Assembly (NCBI RefSeq): GCF_000757825.1
Contig: NZ_CP009451.1
Coordinates: forward strand, 2,666,001 to 2,730,000
DNA length: 64,000 nt
From: Cedecea neteri
GTDB lineage: Bacteria > Pseudomonadota > Gammaproteobacteria > Enterobacterales > Enterobacteriaceae
Direction of reading: 5' to 3'
In this document: positions 1 through 8,692 of the stretch, one piece after another
Position numbering within the stretch: position 1 is the first letter of the stretch
Layout of the letters: each line of letters begins with the position of its first letter
Program-made: the position numbers and the translations under genes
The notes under the pieces: model-generated
Told to the model about the DNA's origin: nothing
What the model saw: only the letters and a program-made list of their open reading frames with translations
Database searches by the model: none

Positions 1-795
1 GATGTTGCGGGTCAGGGTAAAACCGTCCATTTCCGGCATCTCGATATCGGTCAGCACCAGGCCGATTTTATCGGTTATCGGCGTGCCGGAAGCTTTGGCA
101 TCGGCGGCAATAGCTTTGATTTTTTCCCAGGCCTCCAGGCCGGTGGCGTGCATGATGGCCGGAATGCCCATCCCTTTCAGGCCCTGCTCCAGCATCGAAC
201 GCGCGACTTTGGAATCTTCGGCAACGATAGCCACCGCGCCCGGCTTCAGGGTATAGATTTTCTCTTCAATCGCGGCAATGTTCACATCTCTCCCGGACGG
301 GATGATGTCATAGAGGATCTGCTCCACGTCCAGCACCAGCGCCAGGTCTTTACCGGTCAGCGGATCGTCAATATTGGCGATGCTGGTGATATTGCGGCTG
401 CTGACCCCGGCTTCGGCGGCGTGCACCTGGCTCCAGTCGAGGCGAATAATATTCTCCACGGACTCCACGGCAAAAGCCTGGGTGCTGCGGGCGTATTCGG
501 TGATCAGTAATAAATTTAAGCCAGTCTTAGGCGTGCAGCCGGTCACGGCGGGAAGGTCGATGACCGGGATAATCTGGTCGCGAATATTGGCCATCCCCAG
601 CAGCGGCGACTCCATGCCTGCGGCACGGTTAATCTTCGGCATGGGCACAATTTCACGCAGCTTAAAGACGTTGATGCCGTACAGCTCGGACTTGCTGTCG
701 TGCTGGCCTGTGCCTAAGCGGAACAGCAGCAGCTCGAACTTGTTGGATAACGCCAGGTTGGCCCTTTCATCGATATCTTTCTGAAAACTATCCAT
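1..795 (-). CDS. cheV: Chemotaxis coupling protein CheV (3' end outside the window)
   Basis: The visible 265 residues start MDSFQKDIDERA and form a CheW-like domain over roughly residues 10-160. A response-regulator receiver domain follows, with the acidic start in IVAEDSKVARSML and the phospho-acceptor Asp in LTDIEMPEMDGF. That domain order defines CheV, which links chemoreceptors to CheA and tunes signalling through its receiver. The C-terminal part of the receiver lies beyond position 1. A flagellar sigma-28-type promoter sits about 63 bp upstream of the start. CheV is found in Salmonella and many enterics but not in E. coli K-12. The identity is well supported by both domains. Confidence 0.93.
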   Translation of the reverse strand, partial: MDSFQKDIDERANLALSNKFELLLFRLGTGQHDSKSELYGINVFKLREIVPMPKINRAAGMESPLLGMANIRDQIIPVIDLPAVTGCTPKTGLNLLLITEYARSTQAFAVESVENIIRLDWSQVHAAEAGVSSRNITSIANIDDPLTGKDLALVLDVEQILYDIIPSGRDVNIAAIEEKIYTLKPGAVAIVAEDSKVARSMLEQGLKGMGIPAIMHATGLEAWEKIKAIAADAKASGTPITDKIGLVLTDIEMPEMDGFTLTRNI

Positions 796-857
796 TTTAA
801 CCTCAAGTGATAACCCGGCCTCAGAACCCAACCGTACGGAGTGAATGCTTGTATAAG

Positions 858-884
858 TTATCGGCAGCAGCAGGAAAAAATGAA
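858..884 (-). promoter_or_regulatory. Sigma-28 (FliA) type promoter for cheV
   Basis: Read on the minus strand, a perfect GCCGATAA -10 box is preceded at exactly 11 bp by TTCATTTT, which matches TAAAGTTT at 5 of 8 positions. It points at cheV, with a predicted start about 55 nt before the ATG. This places cheV in the late flagellar regulon. Confidence 0.75.
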
Positions 885-945
885 GGGAGAAGGTGAAATG
901 ATTTCGTTTAGAGGGAAGTGACTCCCTCTCAACGGATAGCGCTTA

Positions 946-1290
946 CTACTTCTTGTTCAGCATCGCTTTCAGGTCGGCAAATGGATTATAGGTCGCTTCG
1001 CCCACGTCCTTTTGCGCATCCTCGCCGGCAATCACCCTCGAGCCGTACTGGTCCGCTTCGGTGTATTTCGAATGCTCATGATCGTGGCAATACAGGCATA
1101 AAAGCTCCCAATTGCTGCCATCTTCCGGGTTATTGGTATGATCGTGATCCATATGATGAACGGTCAGCTCGCGCAGATTGGAATACACAAACTCGCGGGA
1201 GCAGCGGCCACACACCCACGGGAAAAGCTTCAGCGCCTTTTCGCGGTAGCCGCTTTCCAGCCGCGTATAGTTCTTGGGAATAATTGCCAT
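946..1290 (-). CDS. yajD: HNH endonuclease family protein YajD
   Basis: This 114-residue protein begins MAIIPKNYTRLESGYREKAL. It carries a compact HNH/zinc motif: CGRCSREF, then TVHHMDHDHTNNPEDGSNWELLC split over about 25 residues, then CLYCHDHEH. These are the metal-binding cysteine pairs and catalytic histidines expected for the fold. It matches E. coli YajD in length and sequence. The substrate and cellular role of YajD are not established. It sits alone between cheV and fhlA on the same strand, with about 150 bp on one side and 46 bp on the other. Its neighbours here differ from those in E. coli. Confidence 0.88.
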   Translation of the reverse strand: MAIIPKNYTRLESGYREKALKLFPWVCGRCSREFVYSNLRELTVHHMDHDHTNNPEDGSNWELLCLYCHDHEHSKYTEADQYGSRVIAGEDAQKDVGEATYNPFADLKAMLNKK

Positions 1291-1336
1291 GATTCAGGTT
1301 CCAGACAAAAAATGTAGGGTTATGCCCAGTTTCCGG

Positions 1337-3421
1337 CTAAAGCGCGTCTTTATCAATCCCCAGACGCTTCATCCGCGAAAGTAACGTGGTGCGCTTCAGC
1401 CCTAAACGCTGAGCCGCACCGCGAGGCCCGGCAACGACGCCGTTTGCCTCTTTCAGCACGCGCAGGATGCGCTGATACTCGTCTTCATCTTCACGTATCT
1501 CTTCGCTGGCGAGGCCAGACAGCGTTCGCTCAACTGACGGATGGTAGTCCACCTCCGGCAGCGAAAGATGCAGCACGTTGCCGCGCGTCAGCAGCACGGC
1601 GCGCTCAATCACGTTTTCCAGCTCACGCACGTTACCCGGCCACTCCATGCGGCTCAGGGCGCGCAGCGTTTCCGCCGGAATACTGTCGATGTTGCGGTTC
1701 AGGCGGCGGGCGATTTTAAAGGTGAAGGATTTCACCAGCAGAGGGATGTCCTCCGGGCGCTCGCGCAGCGGCGGCAGGGTGATAGGGAAAACGTTCAGCC
1801 GATAGTAAAGGTCGCTGCGGAACTCGCGGTCAGCCACCATCTCTTTCAGGTTACGGTTGGTGGCGGCTATCAGGCGCACGTCCACTTCCTGGACTTTATT
1901 GCTGCCGAGGCGCTCGAATTCCTGCTCCTGCAGCACGCGCAGCAGCTTGGGCTGAAGCTCAAGCGGCATATCACCGACTTCGTCCAGGAACAGCGAGCTT
2001 TTGTCCGCCAGCTCAAAGCGGCCGATTCGCTGATTATTGGCTCCGGTAAACGCCCCACGCTCGTGGCCGAACAAATCGCTCTCCAGCAGCCCGGCGGGCA
2101 TTGCGGCGCAGTTGATCTTCACCATCCGGCGGCCGTTGCGCTCGCTCAGGTTATGGATTGCGCGGGCAATCAGCTCTTTACCGGTGCCTGTTTCGCCGAG
2201 GATCAGTACGGTGCTGTCGCTGCTGGCGACCATCTCTACCTGTTTGAGCACGATAGACATCGCCTCGCCGCGGCCGATAATTTCGCCAAAATCGCTGTCG
2301 ACGTTATTAATTTGCTCGGTGAGATAGAGGTTTTCATCCACCAGGTTTTCTTTCAGGCGGTTGATTTCCTGATAGGCAAGGGCGTTATCCACCGCAATCG
2401 CGATACGTTCGGCAATCTGGCGCAGCAGCTTCAGGTTGGCCGGCGTAAAGCCCTGTTCGCTGCATTTTGCCAGCTTCAGCACGCCCAGCATATTGTTGCC
2501 AAACTTCAGCGGCAGCAGGCAAAGCATCTGCGGTTTGTTGTCCCACATCTCGAGCAGCATCCGCTCATACGGTGCCAGCTTGTCGCCGGGGCAAAGGTTG
2601 AGCAGCAGCATCTCGCCGCTTTTAAAGACCCGCTCCGAAAGGGTGCCGGTCTCAAGGACATCGCTCTGATCGTGAATCGGCGAGGCTTCATCAACAAAGT
2701 GGGTGGAATAGAGCGTGAGCCGCGACTTGCGGCTGCTTTTCAGCACAATGCTGATGGAATCAATGGCGAAGTGGTAGTGAATCTCGCGGGCAATCTCGCT
2801 TATCAGCTCGTCCAGATCCAGCTTCGACAGCACGGCGTTGGTGACGGCCACCAGAATGCGAAAGTCGTCGCGTTCGCGGCACAGCAGCTGATGATCGTGG
2901 CTCGAGTTAAGCCGGGTTTGGATCTGCTCGGTCACCAGGCCTACGATCTGCGCCAGGGTGTAAAGTCGGTTAAGTTCTTTTTCGGTCCAGGCATCCGCCC
3001 TGTCGCGAATAAATTCGCAGCCGCCGAAAATCTTGCCTTCTGAAGCCAGCGGCAGCAGGCCGTAGCGGCCAAAAGGGGCGTACAAATCAAGGCTCGCCAT
3101 CTGCGGCCAGGTTTCATCAAACTCCTGCTGGCTGCAAATTAGCGCCTCCGGGCGCGACAGCATGCGGCGCACCGGGCCGTTGGCCAGCGCCATTTCATCT
3201 TCGTAGTGCAGTCCCTTGCCGTGTTTATCCTTACCGTAAAAACTCACCCGTTGGTGCTGGGGATGGTAAAGCAGGATATTTACGCGATCGGCCAGCGCGC
3301 CCTGTTTCACCAGCTGCGTCAGGCTGCTGGCGAGTTCGTTGAGATCGGGCTGCTGCAGCAGCGTACGGGTAATATCAAATAACCCCTGCTGCCCGAGATC
3401 GCTCATCGGCGTGTATGACAT
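1337..3421 (-). CDS. fhlA: Formate hydrogenlyase transcriptional activator FhlA
   Basis: A protein of 694 residues (E. coli 692). The N-terminal half holds two GAF-type sensory regions that bind formate in the family. A sigma-54 AAA+ domain starts near residue 385, with Walker A GETGTGKE, the sigma-54 contact loop GAFTGA and Walker B LFLDEVGD. A C-terminal Fis-type helix-turn-helix follows in AAQRLGLKRTTLLSRMKRLG. FhlA hexamers activate the hyc, hyp, hydN and fdhF transcription units when formate accumulates anaerobically. It is the last gene of hypABCDE-fhlA, 109 bp after hypE, so it can amplify its own expression through the hypA sigma-54 promoter. No key motif is missing. Confidence 0.97.
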   Translation of the reverse strand: MSYTPMSDLGQQGLFDITRTLLQQPDLNELASSLTQLVKQGALADRVNILLYHPQHQRVSFYGKDKHGKGLHYEDEMALANGPVRRMLSRPEALICSQQEFDETWPQMASLDLYAPFGRYGLLPLASEGKIFGGCEFIRDRADAWTEKELNRLYTLAQIVGLVTEQIQTRLNSSHDHQLLCRERDDFRILVAVTNAVLSKLDLDELISEIAREIHYHFAIDSISIVLKSSRKSRLTLYSTHFVDEASPIHDQSDVLETGTLSERVFKSGEMLLLNLCPGDKLAPYERMLLEMWDNKPQMLCLLPLKFGNNMLGVLKLAKCSEQGFTPANLKLLRQIAERIAIAVDNALAYQEINRLKENLVDENLYLTEQINNVDSDFGEIIGRGEAMSIVLKQVEMVASSDSTVLILGETGTGKELIARAIHNLSERNGRRMVKINCAAMPAGLLESDLFGHERGAFTGANNQRIGRFELADKSSLFLDEVGDMPLELQPKLLRVLQEQEFERLGSNKVQEVDVRLIAATNRNLKEMVADREFRSDLYYRLNVFPITLPPLRERPEDIPLLVKSFTFKIARRLNRNIDSIPAETLRALSRMEWPGNVRELENVIERAVLLTRGNVLHLSLPEVDYHPSVERTLSGLASEEIREDEDEYQRILRVLKEANGVVAGPRGAAQRLGLKRTTLLSRMKRLGIDKDAL

Positions 3422-3530
3422 GTTTGCTTTCCATTGAAATGCCCCGCGGCGGGCGCAGGGCTAAAAGATTTTATTAATATAAATATTTTTTAAGTTTAGT
3501 CGGCGTGAGGTGATTGCGTACTGGCGCAGG

Positions 3531-4541
3531 TCAACAAATGCGCGGTAAGGGTTCAAAGTGCGGCAGGTCGAGGGTGCGTTTTACGCCGTAAAGCCCCGTC
3601 ACGCGCACGCCTTTACGCTCCACGACCTCACCTACGATCGTGGCCTGTTTGCCGCAGGGATGCTGCTGCAAAGCGTGTAGAACCGCAGCGGCAGACTCGG
3701 GGGAAGCGGCGATAACCAGCTTGCCTTCATTAGCAAAATTTAACGCATCCAGCCCAAGCAGCTCGCAAACTCCGCGCACCGCCGGGTTCAGCGGCAGTTG
3801 GTTTTCGCTGATTTCCATGCCGCAGCCGCTGGCGTCTGCAAACTCATGCAGAACGGCGTTTACGCCGCCGCGCGTGGCGTCCCGCAAGGCTTTTACGCCG
3901 GGAATATGAAGCAGTGGGGCAATCATTCGCGCCAGCACCGCGCAGTCGCTCTGTAGATCGCCGTCCAGGCCAAGCTTCTCGCGCAGGTTGAGAATAGTTG
4001 CGCCGTGATCGCCGAGCGTGCCGCTGACGATAAGCAAATCTCCGGCTGTAATCTGAGCCGCGCCCCAGTTAATGCCAGCAGGAATAGCGCCGATCCCGGC
4101 AGTGTTGATAAAAAGTTTGTCCGCCGCGCCGCGAGGCACGACTTTGGTGTCGCCGGTCACGATGGCGATATTTGCTGCACGGGCGGCCTTTGCCATGCTG
4201 GTGACCACGCGCTCCAGCGTTTCAAACGGCAAGCCTTCTTCGAGAATAAATCCGCACGACAGCCAGCGAGGCGTAGCGCCGCTCACCGCGACGTCGTTCG
4301 CCGTACCGCACACGGCCAGCTTGCCGATGTCGCCGCCGGGGAAAAACAGCGGGTCAATAACGTAGCTGTCGGTGGAAAATGCCAGCCGGTCGCCGCCGGC
4401 GGTAAGCTCCGCCAGGGAAAGTCGGGCCTGATCTTCCTGCTCTGCGAGCCAGGGGTTATCGAAGGCCTGCATAAACAGGCTGGCGATCAGCTGCTGCATC
4501 GCCTGGCCGCCGCTGCCGTGGGCCAGCTCAACGGTTTTCAT
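3531..4541 (-). CDS. hypE: Hydrogenase maturation protein HypE
   Basis: This is a 336-residue PurM/ThiL-like protein. HypE dehydrates the carbamoyl group delivered by HypF into a thiocyanate on its C-terminal cysteine, which supplies the CN ligands of the Ni-Fe site. The required C-terminus is present (PRIC, with Cys as the last residue). The N-terminal glycine-rich segment LAHGSGGQAM and the ATP-binding segment STDSYVIDPLFFPGGDIG are also intact. Its start overlaps the hypD stop by 4 bp, which indicates translational coupling. Its length equals that of typical enteric HypE. Confidence 0.97.
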   Translation of the reverse strand: MKTVELAHGSGGQAMQQLIASLFMQAFDNPWLAEQEDQARLSLAELTAGGDRLAFSTDSYVIDPLFFPGGDIGKLAVCGTANDVAVSGATPRWLSCGFILEEGLPFETLERVVTSMAKAARAANIAIVTGDTKVVPRGAADKLFINTAGIGAIPAGINWGAAQITAGDLLIVSGTLGDHGATILNLREKLGLDGDLQSDCAVLARMIAPLLHIPGVKALRDATRGGVNAVLHEFADASGCGMEISENQLPLNPAVRGVCELLGLDALNFANEGKLVIAASPESAAAVLHALQQHPCGKQATIVGEVVERKGVRVTGLYGVKRTLDLPHFEPLPRIC

Positions 4542-5659
4542 ACTTCACACTCCTGAGAACGGTACTGATACCACGCCGCGCAGGCTCCTTCGGAGGAGAC
4601 CATCAGCGCGCCAAAGGCGTTTTGTGGGTTGCAGCCGCTGCCGAACAGCGGGCATTGCTGCGGCTTGCAGCGCCCTGTAAGGACGTCGCCGCAGCGGGCG
4701 TTTGGGTCGTCGTAAACACGCTGAGGTTTGGGCTGGAAATGGTCTTCGGCGTCAAACTGACGGTACGCCTCGGTGAGCTGGACGCCGGAATCGCTGATAA
4801 CCCCCAGGCCGCGCCATTCGGCTTCGCCGCGAATCGTAAACACTTCGCTTATCGCTTTTTGCGCAAGCCTGTTGCCTTCTTCCGGCACTACGCGGCGGTA
4901 CTGGTTTTCTACCTCGCTGTGCTGCTGGATTTTTTGCTCCACCAGCATCAGCACGCCCTGCAGCAGATCGAGCGGCTCAAAGCCGGCTACAACAAGCGGC
5001 CGCTGGTGCTCAGAGGCGATAAAGTCATAGGCTTCGGTGCCAATCACCATGCTGACGTGCCCCGGCGCGAGGAAAGCGCCGATGCCGTTATCAGGCTGGG
5101 AAAGCAGGCTACGCAGCGTCGGGATCAGCGTGATGTGCTGGCAGAAGAAATAGAAGTTATCGATGCCCTGCGACTTTGCCTGCTGCAGGGTAATCGCCGT
5201 TGCGGGCATAGTCGTTTCAAAGCCGAGCCCGAAAAACACCACTTTGCGCTCCGGGTTCTGGCGCGCCAGGGTCAGCGCGTCCATTGGCGAGTAAACCACC
5301 CTGACGTCCGCGCCACGCGACTTCGCCTGCATCAGCGAGCCGTTTTTTCCCGGCACGCGCATTGCATCGCCAAAGGTGCAGAAAATCACCTCCGGATGGC
5401 TGGCTATCTCAATGCAGCTGTCGATTCTCCCCATCGGCAGCACGCAAACCGGGCAGCCTGGGCCGTGGATAAACTCGATGTTTTCCGGCAGCAGCTGGTC
5501 GAGGCCGAATTTAAAAATAGCGTGGGTATGGCCGCCGCAAACCTCCATGATGCGCAACGGGCGGGCTGCCGTGTAGTCCAGCAGCGGGGCGCGTACTTTC
5601 AGCGTCTCAATCAGCTGCATCACGCGTTCCGGATCTCGGTATTCGTCGACATAGCGCAT
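4538..5659 (-). CDS. hypD: Hydrogenase maturation protein HypD
   Basis: A 373-residue iron-sulfur scaffold on which, with HypC, the Fe(CN)2CO unit is assembled. The conserved motifs are visible: CGGHTHAIFKFGL near residue 41, GPGCPVCVLP near residue 66, and a C-terminal cysteine cluster CGDVLTGRCKPQQCPLFGSGC that binds the 4Fe-4S cluster. The start overlaps the hypC stop by one base and the end overlaps hypE by 4 bp, so it lies inside a tightly coupled hypABCDE unit. The family assignment is secure. Confidence 0.97.
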   Translation of the reverse strand: MRYVDEYRDPERVMQLIETLKVRAPLLDYTAARPLRIMEVCGGHTHAIFKFGLDQLLPENIEFIHGPGCPVCVLPMGRIDSCIEIASHPEVIFCTFGDAMRVPGKNGSLMQAKSRGADVRVVYSPMDALTLARQNPERKVVFFGLGFETTMPATAITLQQAKSQGIDNFYFFCQHITLIPTLRSLLSQPDNGIGAFLAPGHVSMVIGTEAYDFIASEHQRPLVVAGFEPLDLLQGVLMLVEQKIQQHSEVENQYRRVVPEEGNRLAQKAISEVFTIRGEAEWRGLGVISDSGVQLTEAYRQFDAEDHFQPKPQRVYDDPNARCGDVLTGRCKPQQCPLFGSGCNPQNAFGALMVSSEGACAAWYQYRSQECEV

Positions 5660-5919
5660 CAGCGATGCTCCTCGCCGTAGAGCAGGGCGCCGACGTCCGG
5701 CTCCACCTCGAACATGTTTTGCAGGGCATCGAGCGTGTCGCGCGCTTCGGCTTCATCAATGATGCTCATGGCAAACCCGACGTGGACCAGCACCCATTGC
5801 CCCACGGCGGCGTCGCCGACCAGGGTTAAATTCACGTCGCGCTGTACGCCGCAGACGTCCACTTTTGCGCTGCCGTCGGCCAGTCGCTCGACTATCTGGC
5901 CGGGAATGCCTATGCACAT
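5659..5919 (-). CDS. hypC: Hydrogenase maturation chaperone HypC
   Basis: A small 86-residue protein beginning [11 protein letters not shown]. Cys2, exposed after removal of the initiator Met, coordinates iron and binds both HypD and the hydrogenase large-subunit precursor. The paralogue HybG serves hydrogenase-2. Position inside hypABCDE and linkage to hycE make HypC, serving HycE, the better name. It overlaps hypB by 10 bp upstream and hypD by 1 bp downstream. Confidence 0.95.
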   Translation of the reverse strand: MCIGIPGQIVERLADGSAKVDVCGVQRDVNLTLVGDAAVGQWVLVHVGFAMSIIDEAEARDTLDALQNMFEVEPDVGALLYGEEHR

Positions 5920-6773
5920 CGTTCCGCCTCCAGCCAGCTAAGCCACTCGTCCATTCCTTCGCCGCTGGTCGCAGAAACCAGAATAATTTTGATGTCCGGA
6001 TTGACCTCGCGGGCAAAGGCCAGGCATTTGTTGACGTCGAACTGCAGGTACGGCAGCAGATCTATTTTGTTCAGCAGCATCAATGACGCGGCGGCGAACA
6101 TATGCGGGTATTTGAGCGGCTTGTCTTCCCCTTCCGTGACCGACAGCACAGCGACCTTGTGGCGTTCGCCTAAATCAAAGCTCGCCGGGCACACCAGGTT
6201 GCCGACGTTTTCGATAAACAGCACGCCGTGCTGCTCAAGCGGCAGGCGCAGCATGGCATCGCGGATCATTTGGGCATCAAGGTGGCAGCCTTTACCGGTA
6301 TTCACCTGAATGGCCGGCGTCCCGGTTTCGCGGATGCGCGCCGCGTCGTTCACCGTTTGCTGATCGCCTTCGATAACCGCGCACGGCACTTTAGTATTTA
6401 GACGTTTTAGCGTTTCGGTGAGCAGGGTAGTTTTGCCTGAGCCGGGGCTAGACACCAGGTTCAGCACCAGCTGATTCTGGCTAGCAAAGCGTTCGCGGTT
6501 ATGGGCGGCGAGCTGGTTGTTTTTATCCAGCACGTTCAGCTCAATCTCCAGCATTTTGCGCTGCGTCATGCCCGGCGCGTGGGTGCCCGCCGCGCCGTGG
6601 CCGTAATGCAGGTCGCCCTGCTCGTCGGCCGTCGGGGCGAACTTGACGCCGGTTATCTGCTGCAGCGGGCGTGCCGCCGGGGCAAACGGGGCGCTGCGAA
6701 AGCCTGAGTGAGGATTACGCTCGTCCCCTTCAATATACAGGTTGCCTTCACCGCAACCGCAAGTGCTACACAT
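5910..6773 (-). CDS. hypB: Hydrogenase nickel incorporation GTPase HypB
   Basis: This 287-residue G3E-family GTPase inserts nickel with HypA. The N-terminus has the high-affinity metal motif [11 protein letters not shown]. The GTPase domain has a P-loop in [12 protein letters not shown] and the G4 motif NKIDLLP. No long histidine-rich stretch is present, so nickel storage through a poly-His tail is unlikely. The start overlaps hypA by 8 bp and the end overlaps hypC by 10 bp. Length and motif order match E. coli HypB. Confidence 0.97.
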   Translation of the reverse strand: MCSTCGCGEGNLYIEGDERNPHSGFRSAPFAPAARPLQQITGVKFAPTADEQGDLHYGHGAAGTHAPGMTQRKMLEIELNVLDKNNQLAAHNRERFASQNQLVLNLVSSPGSGKTTLLTETLKRLNTKVPCAVIEGDQQTVNDAARIRETGTPAIQVNTGKGCHLDAQMIRDAMLRLPLEQHGVLFIENVGNLVCPASFDLGERHKVAVLSVTEGEDKPLKYPHMFAAASLMLLNKIDLLPYLQFDVNKCLAFAREVNPDIKIILVSATSGEGMDEWLSWLEAERCA

Positions 6774-7128
6774 GAGCTATCTCCTGATCGATTTCCAGAC
6801 GCTTAATCTGCATGCCGTCATCCGCCACGATGCGCAGGTTGCTGCCGTTACAGTTGGGGCAGCACTTCACGCGCTGGGTCAGCAACGTGACGAACTGCTG
6901 GCAGTCATGGCACCAGCATTCAGCTTCCTGCTGGTGGACATGAAGCTCGCAGCCTTCCGCCAGCGTGCCGCGGCAGACCAGATCAAAGCAAAACTCCAGG
7001 GCGCTGGTTTCCACGCACGAGAAGGCGCCGACTTCCAGCCAGACGCCGGTTACGCGGCGGGCGTTGTTCTGGCGGGCATGGCTTTCGATAAGTTCGACTG
7101 CGCGCTGGCAAAGGGTGATTTCGTGCAT
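6766..7128 (-). CDS. hypA: Hydrogenase nickel incorporation protein HypA
   Basis: A 120-residue nickel metallochaperone, first gene of hypABCDE-fhlA. The N-terminal MHEITL supplies the nickel-binding His2. The C-terminal half carries the structural zinc site as two cysteine pairs, CWCHDC and CCPNC. A GGAG ribosome binding site lies 5-6 bp before the ATG. A consensus sigma-54 promoter sits about 30 bp further upstream. It hands nickel to HypB and HycE. It is slightly longer than E. coli HypA (116 residues). Confidence 0.96.
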   Translation of the reverse strand: MHEITLCQRAVELIESHARQNNARRVTGVWLEVGAFSCVETSALEFCFDLVCRGTLAEGCELHVHQQEAECWCHDCQQFVTLLTQRVKCCPNCNGSNLRIVADDGMQIKRLEIDQEIAHV

Positions 7129-7158
7129 GGGGCCTCCGGGGTTAACTGGGGCTGGTAA

Positions 7159-7174
7159 TGCAAAGACGGTGCCA
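7159..7174 (-). promoter_or_regulatory. Sigma-54 promoter of the hypABCDE-fhlA operon
   Basis: On the minus strand the sequence reads TGGCAC-CGTCT-TTGCA. This is a full match to the -24/-12 consensus with 5-bp spacing. The predicted start is about 12 bp downstream, so the hypA leader is about 20 nt. Confidence 0.9.
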
Positions 7175-7186
7175 GGCCTTTTTTTT

Positions 7187-7381
7187 TGCCCCTCACCCCG
7201 GCCCTCTCCCCGAAGGGGCGAGGGAGAATTCTTTAAAGGAAAGGGAATGATTTATCCCCTCACCCTTGCAGGGAGAGGGTTCTCCAGTCCTGCTTTTTAT
7301 CCCCTCACCCTTGCAGGGAGAGGGTTCTCCAGCCCTGCTTTTTATCCCCTCTCCCTCCCAGGGAGAGGGTTAGGGTGAGGG
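7187..7381. repeat. Composite palindromic repeat array (CCCTCACCC/CCCTCTCCC family)
   Basis: The segment is made of CCCTCACCC and CCCTCTCCC arms facing GGGAGAGGG and GGGTGAGGG arms. Inside it a 45-bp unit is tandemly duplicated (7252-7296 and 7297-7341), with one base different. Related copies occur at 13185-13280, 18384-18520 and 55826-55848. It lies between the hypA promoter and the putative FhlA site. It is non-coding, and its single-stranded forms would fold strongly. Confidence 0.85.
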
Positions 7382-7410
7382 TAAAAAAATCCCGACACGA
7401 AAAGTCAAAG

Positions 7411-7437
7411 ATGACGAAATGACACGTCACCCGTCAT
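7411..7437. promoter_or_regulatory. Putative FhlA upstream activating sequence for hyc and hyp
   Basis: An inverted repeat ATGACG-N15-CGTCAT includes the half-site ACGAAATG of the described FhlA palindrome (CATTTCGT/ACGAAATG). It lies about 54 bp upstream of the hycA -24 box and about 240 bp from the hypA promoter. Location and half-site support FhlA binding. The exact bound bases are inferred. Confidence 0.55.
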
Positions 7438-7490
7438 TTTTCCGCCAACCATTTAACGAAAAAGCATTTAAATACAATGAATTAAAAACA

Positions 7491-7506
7491 TGGCACGAAA
7501 TGTGCC
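7491..7506 (+). promoter_or_regulatory. Sigma-54 promoter of the hyc operon
   Basis: TGGCAC-GAAAT-GTGCC is a perfect -24 element. The -12 element keeps the essential GC. The predicted transcript starts near 7518, about 25 nt before the hycA ATG. Confidence 0.85.
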
Positions 7507-7542
7507 TTACGGAGGGACAAGCATTAACAGAGTGAACAAAAC

Positions 7543-7998
7543 ATGAACATTTGGGAACTGAGCGAGAAAGCCGAGTATATCGCCGACAAGCACCAACGCC
7601 TGCTTTCGCAGTGGCATCATTACGGCAACACCCTGATTCAGGGGATCACCTTATCGAAAGCGAAGCTGCATCACGCCGTGGGCTGCAACCCGGACGAAAG
7701 CCTGCGCTTCTTCTTGTTTGACCACTTCGTCATTCAAATCAACCTCGCCGAAGGCTTTAACAGCCACACCATCGAGTACGCCATCGAACTGCGTGACGGC
7801 AGCGATAAAGTGCTGATTGCAAAGGCGACTATCGACGATGACGGGCTGATTGATAACGCCATCAGCAACCGCGACCGCGAGAAAGTGCTCGACCACTACC
7901 TGGAGCTTATCCGCCCGGTGTACGACAGCCTTTATCTGGCCGTGCAGCAAAACACCCCGCTGTCCATGACGCTGCTTCAGCAGTCCGCCGTGGCATGA
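7543..7998 (+). CDS. hycA: Formate hydrogenlyase regulatory protein HycA
   Basis: This 151-residue soluble protein (E. coli 153) begins MNIWELSEKAEYIADKHQRL. The conserved central part contains QGITLSKAKLHHA and GFNSHTIEYAIEL. HycA antagonises FhlA and damps expression of the formate regulon in E. coli. It has no enzymatic motif. It is first in the hyc operon. A GGAGGG run is 26 nt upstream, too far to act as its ribosome binding site, so initiation probably uses the weaker purine stretch nearer the ATG. Identity rests on sequence and on its position before hycB. Confidence 0.93.
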   Translation: MNIWELSEKAEYIADKHQRLLSQWHHYGNTLIQGITLSKAKLHHAVGCNPDESLRFFLFDHFVIQINLAEGFNSHTIEYAIELRDGSDKVLIAKATIDDDGLIDNAISNRDREKVLDHYLELIRPVYDSLYLAVQQNTPLSMTLLQQSAVA

Positions 7999-8086
7999 AG
8001 AGATTTGGGGTGTCGAGAACTGTCGAACCGGCAGCTTTTCGGCATGTTTTCGTCAAAAATGACGATCGTCACCTGAGGAAGAGCTG

Positions 8087-8692
8087 GTGAACCGTTTTGT
8101 AATCGCTGACTCAAAATTGTGTATGGGCTGCCATACCTGCGAAGCGGCCTGCGCCGAGACGCACCGTCTGCACGGCCTGCAGTCCCTGCCGCGCCTGAAA
8201 GTCATGCGCAACCTGAATGAATCTGCGCCGCAGATGTGCCACCACTGCGAAGACGCACCCTGCGCCGGGGTTTGCCCGGTTAACGCTATTACCCGCGTGG
8301 ACGGGGCCGTACAGCTGAATGAAAGTCTGTGCGTAAGCTGCAAACTTTGCGGTATTGCCTGCCCGTTCGGCGCCATTGAATTCTCCGGCAGCCGCCCGCT
8401 GCATATTCCCGCCAACGTTAACAGCCCGAAAGCGCCGCCTGCACCTCCGGCCCCGGCTCGCGTTAGCCCGCTGCTCGACTGGGTGCCCGGCGTTCGCGCT
8501 ATCGCGGTCAAATGTGACCTGTGCAGCTTCGATGAAAGCGGCCCGGCCTGCGTTCGCACCTGCCCGACCAAGGCGCTGCGCCTTATCGACAACAAAGACA
8601 TCGCCCAGGCCAGCAAACGTAAGCGTGAGCTGACGCTTGGTGCGTCGCTCGGCGACCTGACCCTGTTTACCCAGCCAGAGGCGAGAAAATGA
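8087..8692 (+). CDS. hycB: Formate hydrogenlyase ferredoxin subunit HycB
   Basis: A 201-residue polyferredoxin that carries electrons from FdhF to the hydrogenase module. It starts with GTG, preceded by GAGGAAGAGCTG. Four 4Fe-4S cysteine clusters are visible: CMGCHTCEAAC, CHHCEDAPCAGVCP, CVSCKLCGIACP and CDLCSFDESGPACVRTCP. Start choice follows the E. coli N-terminus MNRFVIADS. The stop overlaps the hycC start (ATGA). Confidence 0.97.
   Translation: MNRFVIADSKLCMGCHTCEAACAETHRLHGLQSLPRLKVMRNLNESAPQMCHHCEDAPCAGVCPVNAITRVDGAVQLNESLCVSCKLCGIACPFGAIEFSGSRPLHIPANVNSPKAPPAPPAPARVSPLLDWVPGVRAIAVKCDLCSFDESGPACVRTCPTKALRLIDNKDIAQASKRKRELTLGASLGDLTLFTQPEARK

Noticed and set aside
1541..3043. Open frame of 500 codons on the plus strand, antisense to fhlA
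   Set aside because: It is the reverse-strand shadow of a high-GC gene. It is rich in His, Gln and Ala with no domain, and FhlA on the other strand is unmistakable.
7252..7341. Tandem 45-bp units as a possible CRISPR array
   Set aside because: There are only two near-identical full units with no distinct spacers and no cas genes. They are part of a palindromic repeat cluster.
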